This document shows positions 45,951-56,956 of a DNA stretch of 64,000 nt, one piece after another; the stretch's first letter is position 1, and every line of letters starts with the position of its first letter. The stretch covers positions 77,475,843 through 77,539,842 of the forward strand of contig CM076260.1 of NCBI GenBank assembly GCA_038380795.1. Direction: 5' to 3'. The stretch comes from Pyrocephalus nanus (lineage: Eukaryota; Chordata; Aves; Passeriformes; Tyrannidae). The notes under the pieces are model-generated. The model saw only the letters and a program-made list of their open reading frames with translations, did no database searches and was not told the origin of the DNA. Made by a program: the position numbers and the translations under genes.

Positions 45951-46100
45951 TCATAGATCATAGAATCACAGAATGGTTTGGATTAGAAAGGATCTTCAAA
46001 GACCACCTAGCCCAACTTCCCTGCCGTGAACAGGGACAACTTTCACTGGGTCGGGTTGCTCAGAGCTCAATCGAACTTGACTTTGAACACTTCGAATGAG
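45951..46100 (-). mobile_element. CR1 LINE 3' end, strongly 5'-truncated
   Basis: Begins on the plus strand with TCATAGATCATAGAATCACAG (terminal repeats), then AATGGTTTGGATTAGAAAGG, ATCTTCAAAGACCACCTAG, a GGTTGCTCAGAGCTC block and TTGACTTTGAACACTTCGAA. Only the 3' UTR is present; no ORF2 sequence remains. Confidence 0.95.
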
Positions 46101-47492
46101 TCTCTCAGGAGAGCAGGAGATGGAAGGACCCACTTGGCTGATAGACATGTTTAGGGTGGGTGGAAAAGAGAAAGGTAAATGTAAAAGGATGTAGTGAAAT
46201 CAAAACACCTCACTGTAGTATTAGTGCTAGTTGTCATCAGGCTATGGGCTATTCTGAGGTGCCTACCTTTTGTTTTGATTTGTAATTTGATTTGGGAGCA
46301 TGTCTGAGTAAGAACTTTGTACTGATCCAGGAGCTGCCTTCATTCATCGTAATAGTACCCATGAGATGTAGCTGAGTCACCAAGTTGGGTTATTTTTTCT
46401 AACGTACATCTGAGTTTTATTTAATTATAAAGTCCAGATCCTCCTGCTTTCTGTTACAGGCTTTTTATCTTACCTCTGGCTTTGTCAAAATCAATTTGTA
46501 ATTCTGTGGTGTACACATGAAATTATTTTTAATTTGCTATGTGTTTCCAAGGGTGACTGACATTTAATATTTTCTTCTGAGGGTCTCATTAGTAGTGTGT
46601 ACCCATAATCTATTCTATGGGTGTAATGACAGAGGGTAAGTGAGCTACTGAACAGCATCCATCTGTCCACTTAGCAAATGGCCAGAGGGAAATACAGGGA
46701 GAAAATAGATGAATAATTGTCGTCATTTGTGTATTTTGCAGTTTAGAAAAGTCAAATACATCACTGTGGGTTTGCTGTGAGCTTGAAGGATTTTGGCCCC
46801 TCATGACCCAGAGGATGCTTCTTAGCAATAATTTGTACATGCCAAGCGATGAGGAGATATGGCAAAACCTGTAGAGGCAGAACTGATTTTCAAGCACAAG
46901 AGCAATTGCTGCACGGTCAAAGCAGCAATGTCTTTTATGTTTCTAACTTCAGTATAGCAAAGCAAGTTGACTTTAATCTAGTAACTGTGACCCCATCTTT
47001 TATCTTGCTGTAGTCCATATATATGTATATGGGTACATACCCGTTATGGCCATTGGCTGGCTTTATTCTTGTTGTCCTGTGAGTGACTTGTCCCAGGGGT
47101 TTTGAAGACCTATATCCTTCTGTAAACTTTGTGTCAACAGAAGCCTTAGAAAAAAGATTATTTTTAATTCTGTTTCTCACGTGGCCTCTGAAGTAGCTGT
47201 CTGCTTTGTCTCTAGGCTTTAATGAGCTTGGAGGAAGGGTGGTAAGATAATAAAGCAAAAAATAATGCCCAGAAGGCAGGGAAAAGATAAAGAGAGCAGT
47301 ACACAGGAGAAGAAGCAAGAGGTGGAAGAGTCCATGAGAAAAAGGAAAATAGCAGCAGTAGTGGTGCTGTACAGCACAAATGAAAATCAACTGGAAATAG
47401 CATTTTTTTATGCCATCAGAAATATTATTAATAAAGACCTGGAATGTTTTTTAAGAAAACCTACTCATTGCTCATCTCCTTGGCTGCATCTC
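46101..47492. other. Non-coding DNA with the longest chance frame
   Basis: A 151-codon minus-strand frame (46935-47390) is the longest in the window. Its first third is Leu/Phe/Cys/Tyr-rich low complexity and the rest shows no domain or conserved motif. A rough stop-codon estimate for this base composition predicts about one frame this long by chance, so no gene is called. Confidence 0.65.
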
Positions 47493-47531
47493 TGCCCATG
47501 TTCTTTGCCCATGTTCTTTGCCCATATTCTC
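47493..47531. repeat. 13-bp minisatellite, three units
   Basis: TGCCCATGTTCTT is repeated exactly at 47493-47505 and 47506-47518, with a third unit at 47519-47531 differing at two positions. Confidence 0.93.
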
Positions 47532-48557
47532 ACCCTGCAAGGGTACTGTATGTATTACCAGTGCAATTTGAATTAATGAAAGAGAAATCTACAGTGGTAA
47601 TTTGTGGAGAAAGAATAAGTACTCTATCTAGTATTTAAGGAATTATGGAGGAGTTTATATTTGTCTTCAACTGAAGTGAAATTTCCTTGTACTTGTTAGC
47701 TATAAGTAACAATGTGGCAACTTCCATTTGCAGTTTATAGGGTGTTTTAACTAAAAATTTGACGTTGATTGGTTTGAAAGAGGCTCGATACTTAAAGTTC
47801 ATTTAATCTGTTCAGGGAGGGGCTACCACCTTCTTTTGTGTATTTAAATTGCTCTGTACAGTGGTATCCCTACTAACTTAACACACTGAGTTAAACTGAG
47901 AGCTTTTTCACTTTGTTAAAACATCATCAGATGAAACTATATACTTATTATTTTTCCATGAGTTTTACTAATAAGATGTAGTGAGTAATTTGCCTTATAA
48001 TTTTAATATCTGAAAATTATTTCATTGAGGCATTTTGAAAATGTTTGCTTCTCAACATAGTGTCTAATATTGTTTGGTGATTTTCCCTGGAAGGAAAATT
48101 TGTTCTGTATTAGTCATTTGATATTTTTCATTAAAAAATAGACTATTTTGATTGGTTTTATCTGGCAAATTAATGTCTGTTTACAAAAAGAACAATTATT
48201 TCTAATAAATACAACGTTATAATAGTTTAGAAAAAGGCTTTTCTTGTGTCAACATAAACATTTCCTTTAAAATATGTTGGAGTTGTTTTCAGTAATGGAT
48301 CTTCTAACTGTGGAGTAGTGTGTACAATCAGCATAAATACTGAAAAAGAAGTATATACTGGAGAAGAAGGAAAGAAAAATGCAAGTAGATGATTATGAGA
48401 TAACAGAATACTGTGTGAAAGTAGGTAAAGAGAATGATGACTTATTTATAAAGTAAAGTGTTTCAAACCTCACTATCCTGGAGAATTCTTGGGCTTTTTT
48501 ATTTCAGGATATTCACTTTTATCAGTCTGTGGCATAATTCACAGGGACTGTCTTGGT
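47532..48557. other. Unique non-coding DNA, nothing recognised
   Basis: AT-rich with no repeat family and no open frame above about 60 codons. Confidence 0.7.
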
Positions 48558-48606
48558 GTTTTGGTTTTGTATGTTTCTTTAGAAAAAAAGAACAAAACCA
48601 AAACAA
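48558..48606. repeat. Perfect 14-bp foldback
   Basis: TGTTTTGGTTTTGT (48558-48571) is the exact reverse complement of ACAAAACCAAAACA (48593-48606), with a 21-nt loop that is itself T-rich then A-rich and could extend the pairing. The arms use the same GTTTTGG/CCAAAAC words as the low-complexity tracts elsewhere in the window. Confidence 0.8.
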
Positions 48607-50767
48607 CATGGAGAGATATTTTTCCTTTGACCTTTCATTAGATTCCTTTAAAAATTCTGTTTTGTTGTTCATATTGTTCTCCACCTCTGTCTGATAAAAT
48701 TCCCCTATCTCACTCATTATTGCTGAGGTGCCTATCATAGTGATGCAAGAGCAGGACAGATGGTAAGGGCAGATGAAAGAGCAGATTGTACTGTTAGATT
48801 GCACAGTTATTTATGCCAGGGCAAAGGACAAGCAGGGGATTGCTTACCAGAACAACTGCTCTTATCTAGACATTTTACAGTGCTTTTGAAGTTGCATCTG
48901 TTGCTTGTAGTGTGTGTCATCACAGAGCCTTTGACTTTCATCAGCCTGAGTGACCTGTGGTAGTGCAACATTTCCTCATTTGCAGAAATGCTGCTCTGCA
49001 CTGCCGAGTGGTTGCCTCAGTTATTCTTACGTTTGGTCCTGCTACAAATGCTTGCTTTTTTCATGAGCATTTCCATGTCATTTTTTATAGAAAACTTTTT
49101 AAGTGATGATTTTGGTTGTTGTTTTTGTTCTTTGTTTTGTTTTATGATGAATTCAGGTAGAGCTTTTACTTAAATTGTAAAATTAAATTATCATTTATAT
49201 TTAGATGCATGCATTCATTTACATATTCTATAGAAAATATATTTAGATATGTAGTAAATAACTAGTAATAGTTGCACACAAAATTTACCCTCAGTTTTTC
49301 TTATAACATTATAATAATTACCCAGTAGCAGCAAGCCATTGCTTGTATCCATGTAAATCTTAAAACAAACAAATAACCCCAAAAAAACACCCATACGTTC
49401 ATCTGAAATTTTTTTAGCAACCAGTGAAAACTGCAAGAATTTGCCGTAAATACATGCATCTTGCTATTAACTTTCTCCAATATTTCTTCAATATTCTGCT
49501 TCATTTGTATAAGTATTACTTTTACTTTATATATAACTATAAGGATTTTATTTTATAATATTGTATATTATAGCTTTATACTTCTTTTAATAAATAATAA
49601 ATACAATTTTCAATATTCTATTTGTTTAATTTGTAATCTTTATATTACAATGATATAATATGTCTTTATGTTAAGAAGTGACTTAACATAGTCATAGAGA
49701 AGTCTCGGGAGATTATTAAAAAGAGAGTAAGAGAACAATTAAAAGTATGGATCTTGTATTCTGGTTTAGGTGTTCGTAAAACAAAAGTAAGGACTTATGT
49801 CTCTTCCTTTTTTCAGCTTAAAGAATAGGCTAGGCTTTTGACCTATCTCATTTCCTAATCAGTCACACTCAGCTCCTCTCATGCCTCGCATAAGAAAATT
49901 ATATGGAGATAGAAAGTTCAGCATTGTCTGAGAATCATCTTCCTATATGAGAAATCACATCGGTGTTTTTCATGTAGCTGGTTTGATTGCATATGAGAAT
50001 TGGACATCTTTACATGTAGCTATCCAACATTCATTATAATGACATATGAAAATAGAAAAGAAAACAAAAATATATTATTGACATTCATAAGTTAAAATTT
50101 TCCTTTCCTTATGTATGTTTAGTAATTTTATAAGAATGTATTCTCTCTCAAAAATAAGAAATACCAGTATTGGTATCATCTTAGTTTCCTTTTAGTCTCT
50201 CTAATGGCTCTTCTAAATTATTCTCCCCAATGGCCTAACCATTTGGAAAAACATGTGAAAGGATGAGAGGATTGAAAGGAAATATCTCTCTTCAAAGTTT
50301 GCTTTTCATATAGATGAATGAAATATTGTGGACAGTATATCAGTTACAGGAGAGTATACTTTAGCTTTTATGCTTCTAAACCTCTCCTATACCTGAGCTG
50401 ACTTTAACATAGTTTGGTCACTTTTCCCTGGACTTCCTGGCCTGAACCAAGGCTACTCACTGCATTTTAGCCTATCATAGCAATTATGTCACTTCAGAGT
50501 TCAACTAAGCTTGTGCATGAACAGAAAAAAAAAAGAATAGAGATTTAAGACTCTTTAAACATATATTTAATATATTCAACCTATTTGCTCATACTGAACA
50601 TGTTAAGCATTGGCATCTGGCAAGGCGTATCAGGCTGTTTTTACAGCCATCTTCTTTGGACTCCAGGGACAATTTGATCTTGCAAATTCAGCAGAACTTG
50701 CCACTTCCAAAATTGGTGGTGATGTTGGATATGAGTCCTCAGTATGTGCTTGCATCTTAGAGAGCCA
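48607..50767. other. Very AT-rich non-coding DNA
   Basis: About 49170-49680 is exceptionally AT-rich (long ATAATA/TTTATA stretches). Short frames there are Ile/Phe/Tyr-rich and meaningless. No gene is seen. A scaffold-attachment role is possible for such DNA but not shown. Confidence 0.7.
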
Positions 50768-51285
50768 AACATATTCTGGGCTGCATCAAAAGCAGCGTGA
50801 CCAGAAGGTCAAAGGAGGTGATTTTCCCCCACTACTCCTCTCCTGAGACCCCACTTGGAGTGCTGCATCCAACTCTGCAGTCCCCAGCAAAGGAAGGACA
50901 TTGGCCTGTTGGAGCAAGTTCAGAGGAGGGCCACCAAGTTGATTAGAGAGATGGAGCACCTCTTCTGTGAGGAAAGTCTGGGAGAGTTGAGATTGTTCAG
51001 CCTGGAAGATAGGGGTGACCTAACTGCAGCCTTCCAGTACCTAAAGGGGGCCTGCGAGAAATCTAGAGACTTTTTACAAGGATATGTGGTGACAGAGTAA
51101 TGAGGAATGGCTTTAAAGTGGGCAGGTTTAGGTAAGGTATTAGAAAGAAATTCTTTACTGTGGGGGTGGTGAGGCACTGAAACAGGTTGCCCAGATAAAT
51201 GTGGATGCACCATTCCTGGAAGTGCTCAGGGCTGGGTTGAATAGAGCAGTGATCAACCAGTTCTAGTGGAAGTTGTCACTGCTTA
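50768..51285 (+). mobile_element. CR1 LINE fragment missing its 3' terminus
   Basis: Blocks in sense order: ATTCTGGGCTGCATCAAAAG, CAGCGTGACCAGAAGGTCAA, GAGACCCCACTTGGAGTGC, AGTTCAGAGGAGGGCCACC, GAGCACCTCTTCTGTGAGGA, TTCAGCCTGGAAGATAGGG, CCTTCCAGTACCTAAAGGGG, AGAAATTCTTTACTG, CAGGTTGCCCAGATAAATG and TTCTAGTGGAAGTTGTCACT. It stops about 60-70 bp short of a normal CR1 end: the GGTTGGACT...ATTCTATG part is absent. Confidence 0.95.
50855..51100 (+). pseudogene. CR1 ORF2 C-terminal remnant, 81 codons
   Basis: Within the CR1 at 50768-51285. The translation shows the same tail as the 44314-44745 copy: a KDIGLLEQVQRRATKLI block, EESLGELRLFSLEDR and AAFQYLKGACEKS. It then runs into a stop after a frame disruption. 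It is a dead partial copy. Confidence 0.88.
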
Positions 51286-52108
51286 GGTGCATAATCAGTT
51301 TTTGGTCAAAGACTAAAATAAAGACACAGAGATTCTATCTTTTCAGCTTAAAATATTTTCTTCATTTTTTCTTCCAAGTTTTAGAAATAAGTAAAGAAGA
51401 CTTAGAATGTAAATGTGCTTCCTTGACAAAAAGGAAATCCCGTTTCAGTTGAACTATCTTCCACTGAAGTGGATATTGGTCTTCTCTCATTGTTCCTCAA
51501 GTAGCTTTCAGTGGGTGAATTTACACAAATATTATTTATTCTTATAGTCACAAAACAACAAGGATTTTGACACTGCAGTTCAACAGGCTCAAAAGCAAAT
51601 AGTAAATGTAACACAGTCTATTATAGTAAATTCTACTGTGACTATGCATACAGATATCTTGTTTACATTTCCCTACAGAAGAATATTGTAGGAGTAAAGT
51701 GGTTGACAAAAATGAACTGTGTCCTTTCAGTGGCTGTTGGACTACTGAGAGTTGTAGTTTAGTTCAGTAGTGCACCTTTGGAGCAAATCTCATCTGCAGT
51801 TTTGTTGATGCCACAAAGCCATCTTGATTCATGCACAGTTGTGAAACTAAACTGGAAACAAAATGCAGTTTAGAAACCAAAATAATAAGTAAAAGACTTG
51901 GAGATTCTCTATATTTTGTGCGTTTTAATTCACTGTAACCTCTTTTTCAAAATGTTTCACTTGTGACTGAATCTTTCCACTGAGTGATGAAGCAGGAAAC
52001 AGTTAGTATGCATCTGCAGTATTAGATTTGGGCCTGAAATAAGTCCAAAATCAAATGCAGCACATTTTCAGTATTCCTAGGTGGCTATCAGCATATGAAA
52101 TAGAGATT
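51286..52108. other. Unique non-coding DNA, nothing recognised
   Basis: AT-rich. A 70-codon minus-strand frame (51402-51614) is unrecognised. Confidence 0.7.
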
Positions 52109-52203
52109 AAAAAACCAAAGCAGACCAAAAAAAAAAAAAAAAACAACAAAAAACCCACAAAAACAAAAAAACCAAAACAAACCAAAACAAAAAAAAAAAA
52201 AGG
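52109..52203. repeat. 95-bp A/C-rich low-complexity tract
   Basis: Almost only A and C: AAAAAACC, A17, CAACAAAAAACCC, ACAAAAACAAAAAAACC, AAAACAAACC and a final A13. It is the best example of the recurrent class in this window. Confidence 0.95.
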
Positions 52204-52746
52204 GAAATCCAAGCCGAACAAGTGTTAGTATTAATCTAGGCTTCCTACCTCTGATTTGTGGTTTGTAGTGTTTTTTTTTATAATGCTTGACAGTATTTCT
52301 TTTATGCTAACGTAGCAGAAAGCAGAATTAGTTTTTTTCTCTCTACAACTCATCTACTCCTTGATGAGTGACTGTCAGAATTGATTTTGGTATGGAAAGC
52401 AGAAGGACTCGTATGTCTTTTTGTTTTGATTGATGGATTAATCTTATGTTAAGAATGTCCCATTATGAAGCCTTTCACTTTGGAAATATTCTGAAGCTAT
52501 AAAAACCTGTATGATTCTCCGTCTTTATTTCTAGGGCTTCAGAGAACTGTTTTCTGCAAACAAACAAAAACTTATGAGACAATTTGAAACCCTTAAATAT
52601 TATTCCCTTTATTAATTGCCATTGTTTTGAAATTTTAGATTTATTTAATATGAAAACCAATTGTAGGAGCAATTGTTCCAAGCCTTGTTGTAAGAGAAAT
52701 AAAAATTGTATCAGTCTTGAAACATCTAGATCTATTTGGAGAGAAC
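52204..52746. other. Unique non-coding DNA, nothing recognised
   Basis: AT-rich; opposite-strand frames of 61 and 68 codons overlap at 52475-52769 and are chance. Confidence 0.7.
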
Positions 52747-52838
52747 AAAACCTCTCATCTAAGTTTTGATATATAGAGGATTAAAAACTATAAAACCTCT
52801 TATTGGAGTTTTGATATAATATATTTAGGATTAGAAAT
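52747..52838. repeat. Diverged tandem duplication, about 45-47 bp unit
   Basis: Copy 1 (52747-52791) begins AAAACCTCTCATCTAAGTTT and copy 2 (52792-52838) begins AAAACCTCTTATTGGAGTTT. Both continue with TGATATA, an AGGATTA block and a closing A-rich part. Several substitutions and small indels show it is older than the 26-bp duplication at 6001. Confidence 0.85.
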
Positions 52839-55300
52839 GTTTGTCATCATGTTTTGTGGCCTGTTTATCAGCATTTGCTAAGGATGCATGATTGGGGTAC
52901 AACTCCACACTCTGCGCTTATTTTCAGGCTACAGATTTAAAATGCAAAAAGGTAAATTCTGCAGTGCTTAAATATATTAAATGTAAAGAAATGGACTAGA
53001 AAAAGCAGATGAAATTCAGCAAGTCACTTGCTTCTATGGTCCAAATTTTGCTTTATGTGGAAAAAAAAAAGTGGTGTATTTGGGGAAGAAAGAAGTCAAA
53101 ATACATAAAGGAAGGATCTATGTAGACGCTATGGCAACATTTAATTTTTTTCTAATGAGAAGGATACTGAGTAAGCAGGAGAGCATATATGGGGCATAAG
53201 ATCATTTGGTGCTTTTAATTTAAAAAAAAATTATTTGAAATAATATGTATCTCACCTCTGAGGACTGACTAGAACACACATATATTGTCTCATGGCTATC
53301 TTATTTACATTACAGACCAAAGTCAAAATTACCTGTCTGCTATTTTTGCAGAATAATTGTAAAGGGGTGCAGAGAATATATGTGCTTTTGCTTATCAATT
53401 CTGACCTTCCTAAAATTTTAGGGCCAGTGAAATTTACCAAAAAGCATTTAAATGAATTAACTAGGTGACATTTATATGAACTAAAGGTGACATTTAGATA
53501 TGACATGATAAACGATATTTCCAAAACTCCCCTCATTTACGTTGCAAACCTGTTAGTATTTTCTTTTGCATCTCTATAGGCAGTGTGGGAAGATCCTGAA
53601 ATAGGTTCCAGTGGTGTTGGGTTGCTACATATATTTATTCAGCGGGCTTCCTCAGAATTTACATTAGTCTGACATGATCCAGAGCAAATTTCAGTCTCAA
53701 AAAGATCCCAGGCAGGACTCCAAACTCTTCCCTTTGAACTCTTGAGATGATGTAAACTCACTAACTTCCATGAAGTCGATACAAATTTATATTCCGTCTT
53801 TTTGCCTTCTGAGTGAAGATTTTTTTAATATGTAAGAGTATATGTCATATCTAGCTGTTCGATGTAAGTACACAATATATACTGCAGAGCCTTTCATGTT
53901 AATTCAGTGTAGTCAGGAGTGGGTGTGACAATGAGGTGTTACTGATGTGAAGAAATCAAAACACAAACAATACCAGCTCACTACGTGCTTCCTTTGCCCT
54001 GGTGTGGCAGCAGCAGAAATGGGGACTGCTCTGGCATCTTGAGGGTCCTCATTTGCTGTTTCTTACCCATCACCCTCTTTGCCCCACTGGCTCTCTGCAG
54101 GGGCTCCTAGTGGCTTTGCTAAAAGTTGGGCTGAACATAAAACACAGTTTGACTAAGTTTTATTAGAGTGCACTTTCTGGCCAATGGTAATAAAACTAAA
54201 GTGTGTGAAAATGGGAGAAAAAAGGAAGGGACAAAGTGTGTGTAAATCATACCATAAGTGAAGATCACCTGTCATTCTCAAGCAGTTTATTCTGTTTTGG
54301 AAAAGCAATGCCAGTATTAAAGACGCCAGACGTTGACAACTGATTTATACTGTTTTATGGTATCTTTACATCCTATGTGTCTACTTAGAAGAACTGATAG
54401 GAAATATATGACTTCTCTTCTTTGGTTCATCTAAAATTCAGAAAGATAGAAAGAGCTGTCGTTTCAAAGAAGTACTTCTTTAGTCCAGGGATATGCTGAG
54501 AGCACAATGTATATCCTATCAAAGGGGTAATCCCACATACTTGTCTGTGTATCTCAAGTGTTTTCAAATATGTAATTGGCTTGGTTATCATTCCCAAAAC
54601 TTGCAGCTCTTCTGATCTTGTCTGGCTTTCCTTCTGTGTAACTAAACCAGAGCACTGGGGGGACGTGGAGGGGGAACACAGAGGGACTAGTGAGAGCCCA
54701 GGGGTAACTGATCAGGTGCCCTCTTTAGTAGTTTGGGGAAGGGTGTAAACAGCAAAACATCATCAAAGGGGGAATGATGCTTTTGAGTCTTACTTCCTCT
54801 TATAGCATCAGGTTTTTCCCAGTTCTAATGAAATGGAAAATTGGTTTCAGGGAATATTTTATATAGCAATGATTTTTGCATAACTCTCTTTTGCTAACTT
54901 TTCTTATTGCTGAGATTACTCTTGTAAAATTCTTTGTGTCTTGGAGTTTTCTAATCACTAATAGGAATTTGTGCATTGTCAGAGGTATGTAACCATGAAG
55001 TACAATTACACATGAAGAAATGTTAGAGCAGCACGAAGAGCTTGAAATATAACCATCAGTCCATAGAAAGTCTGAGATAAGTGTGAAGAATAGAGCTGGT
55101 AAATTCTTTACCCATACAGAAATGTCTAAATAATGAGGTGTTTTCAAACAAAGCCTTCAATTCCTGTTAAATATGAGAATTCCATTGTCTGTCTGGTTTT
55201 AAGGAATTAATCTCTGTCACCTCTTGCTTAGGGCCCTCTCTCCCTACATTCTTCTGCCAGCACATTGAAACTGGACACTGTTCAGATTGATTTGAGCTTG
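52839..55300. other. Unique non-coding DNA, no gene seen
   Basis: A 115-codon minus-strand frame (54800-55147) and a 94-codon one (53252-53536) are unrecognised. A GC-richer patch is at about 53990-54130 and a purine/G-rich stretch at about 54650-54720 (GGGGGGACGTGGAGGGGG). Confidence 0.65.
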
Positions 55301-55322
55301 AGTTTTTGTTTTTTCCTTACAG

Positions 55323-55454
55323 GGAATTTCTCTCCCATTATCAACTGTTGGCACAGCCAGCATACAACCAGTCAAGATGGCAAAGACAATAAAAAAAAGG
55401 CTTAGCTATCCTCCAATGCTTTATTTAATTGAAATGATACATGGCACAACTTAA
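55323..55454 (+). other. Exon-like segment behind a strong 3' splice site
   Basis: GTTTTTGTTTTTTCCTTACAG ends at 55322, close to an ideal acceptor. After it, the frame starting at the first base is open for 43 codons to a TAA at 55452-55454. The other two frames are open for 22 and 26 codons. AATAAA occurs at 55389-55394, so a short terminal exon is conceivable. The peptide is not recognisable, no donor is convincing, and the position of AATAAA inside the longest frame does not favour that frame. Confidence 0.18.
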
Positions 55455-56581
55455 ATTTCACTAACATAGCTGCAGTCAAAGATGTTTTGCTAAGCATGGC
55501 TGACACACAAATGTTTAGCGGACTAGATTTTATTTTGTTTGTCAGAAATGTGTGTCTTGCTTCAACAAAAAGCTCTAAGGATTTTGCCAGGATGTAGCCA
55601 TGTGACTAAATGTTTTTTTTTTCTGTTTAATACCTAAGCAGCTTTCGGTGCCTTTTTTTTTTTTTCATTTTCGATCTATATGCAGCTTGTGTAGCCTTGC
55701 CAACACAGAAGTTGCCAGCAACTCTGAATGTCCAAATTTTAATTTAGTTGAAGTGCAAAATAGCTGTTAATGATGACTTTTAGAGTTGAGAAATTGAGCA
55801 GATTGTTTTAATGATCCATGCTAATTTACTGGGTTTGCAACTTAATGTTTCATTTTGCAAAACCTTAAAGAATACACTAAAGTAAATTCAAACTGTGTTA
55901 AATTTTCATGTATATCCCTTTTTTAAGTGCACCAGAAATGAGACTGAATAGTTTTCTCATTACAAAAAAAATTTCTGTGATCTGACATTCTTCTTACCAA
56001 CAATCGTTATCAAGTATATGATTATATGTGAGTTACATCTGTAATATATATTATATTTCAGTTTGAGCTAAAAGAGGTGAAGATAATCATTGAATACAAC
56101 AATAATCAGTAAAGTACTGTTTTAATTAGATTTTTGTGTGAAACAAACCAGTACAACAAGGGGAATTCACTGAGCTGCAATTTTTGTAATTGTTAGAAGT
56201 TATTAAAAATAGATATTTAGAATACATTCTGTTTCTTTGGTAATGTATGCTAATTAACTTGCTATTCTTAAGGTAATACTGCATTAATAAATGCTTGTAT
56301 CTAGTACAGTTTGATAGATTAAATTGCTTTAGAAACTGTGGTATTTGTGAAAATATTAACCAAGCCATGTAGTTGATGTTTTTTTAAAGCTTAACCCAGA
56401 AGTATATAGAAGATTTGTTGGAACACTGAGGTGACGTACATAAGTACTTTCTATCTACAGTTACACTCAGAAGCAGCCAAGAACCAATTTAGCTCTTAAA
56501 CTGAGCTATTGACTTCCTCTGATGTAAGAGTTATGCTAGTTTCAAGTCCAAAGAGTAAGATATGGACTTGAATCCATATAT
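55455..56581. other. Unique non-coding DNA, no gene seen
   Basis: AT-rich with T runs near 55612 and 55654. An 80-codon minus-strand frame (56126-56368) is unrecognised. Confidence 0.7.
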
Positions 56582-56956
56582 TGAGGGAGCTGGGGTTGAT
56601 TAGCCTGGAGAAAAGGAGTCTTAGGGGTGACCTTATCGCTCTCTACAGCTACCCGAAAGGAGGCTTTCAGGTGGGGATTGGCCTCTTTTCCCATCCCTCT
56701 CTCATCCTAGTGACAGGATGAGAGGTCGTAGTCTCAAGCTGTGCCAGGGGAGATTCTGCTTGGACATCAGAATGAATTTCTTCCCAGAAAGGGTTGTTAA
56801 GCATTATAAGCCTAAGGAGGTGGTAGAGTACCATCTCTGGAGGTGTTCAAGAAATGATTGAATGTGGCACTTAGTGGTCTAGTTGACAAGGTGGTGGTCA
56901 AAGTTGGACTCGATGATCTTAGAGGTCTTTTCCAGCCTAAACTATTCTGTCATTCT
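56582..56956 (+). mobile_element. CR1 LINE fragment with intact 3' end
   Basis: Blocks in sense order: TGAGGGAGCTGGGGTTGATT, AGCCTGGAGAAAAGGAGTC, GACCTTATCGCTCTCTACAG, GAATTTCTTCCCAGAAAGGG, GTTGTTAAGCATTATAAGCC, CTCTGGAGGTGTTCAAGAAA, TGTGGCACTTAGTGGTCTAG, TTGGACTCGATGATCTTAGA and CCTAAACTATTCTGTCATTC. 5'-truncated. It has the same 3' class as 32525-32688 but is better preserved, hence probably younger. Confidence 0.96.

Noticed and set aside
45951..46100. Single broken CR1 spanning 44253-46100
   Set aside because: Both pieces contain their own 3' UTR blocks, so they are two independent insertions in the same orientation.
46935..47390. 151-codon minus-strand open frame, the longest non-repeat frame
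   Set aside because: The N-terminal third is Leu/Phe/Cys/Tyr low complexity and no domain is visible. A rough estimate predicts about one frame of this length by chance at this base composition.
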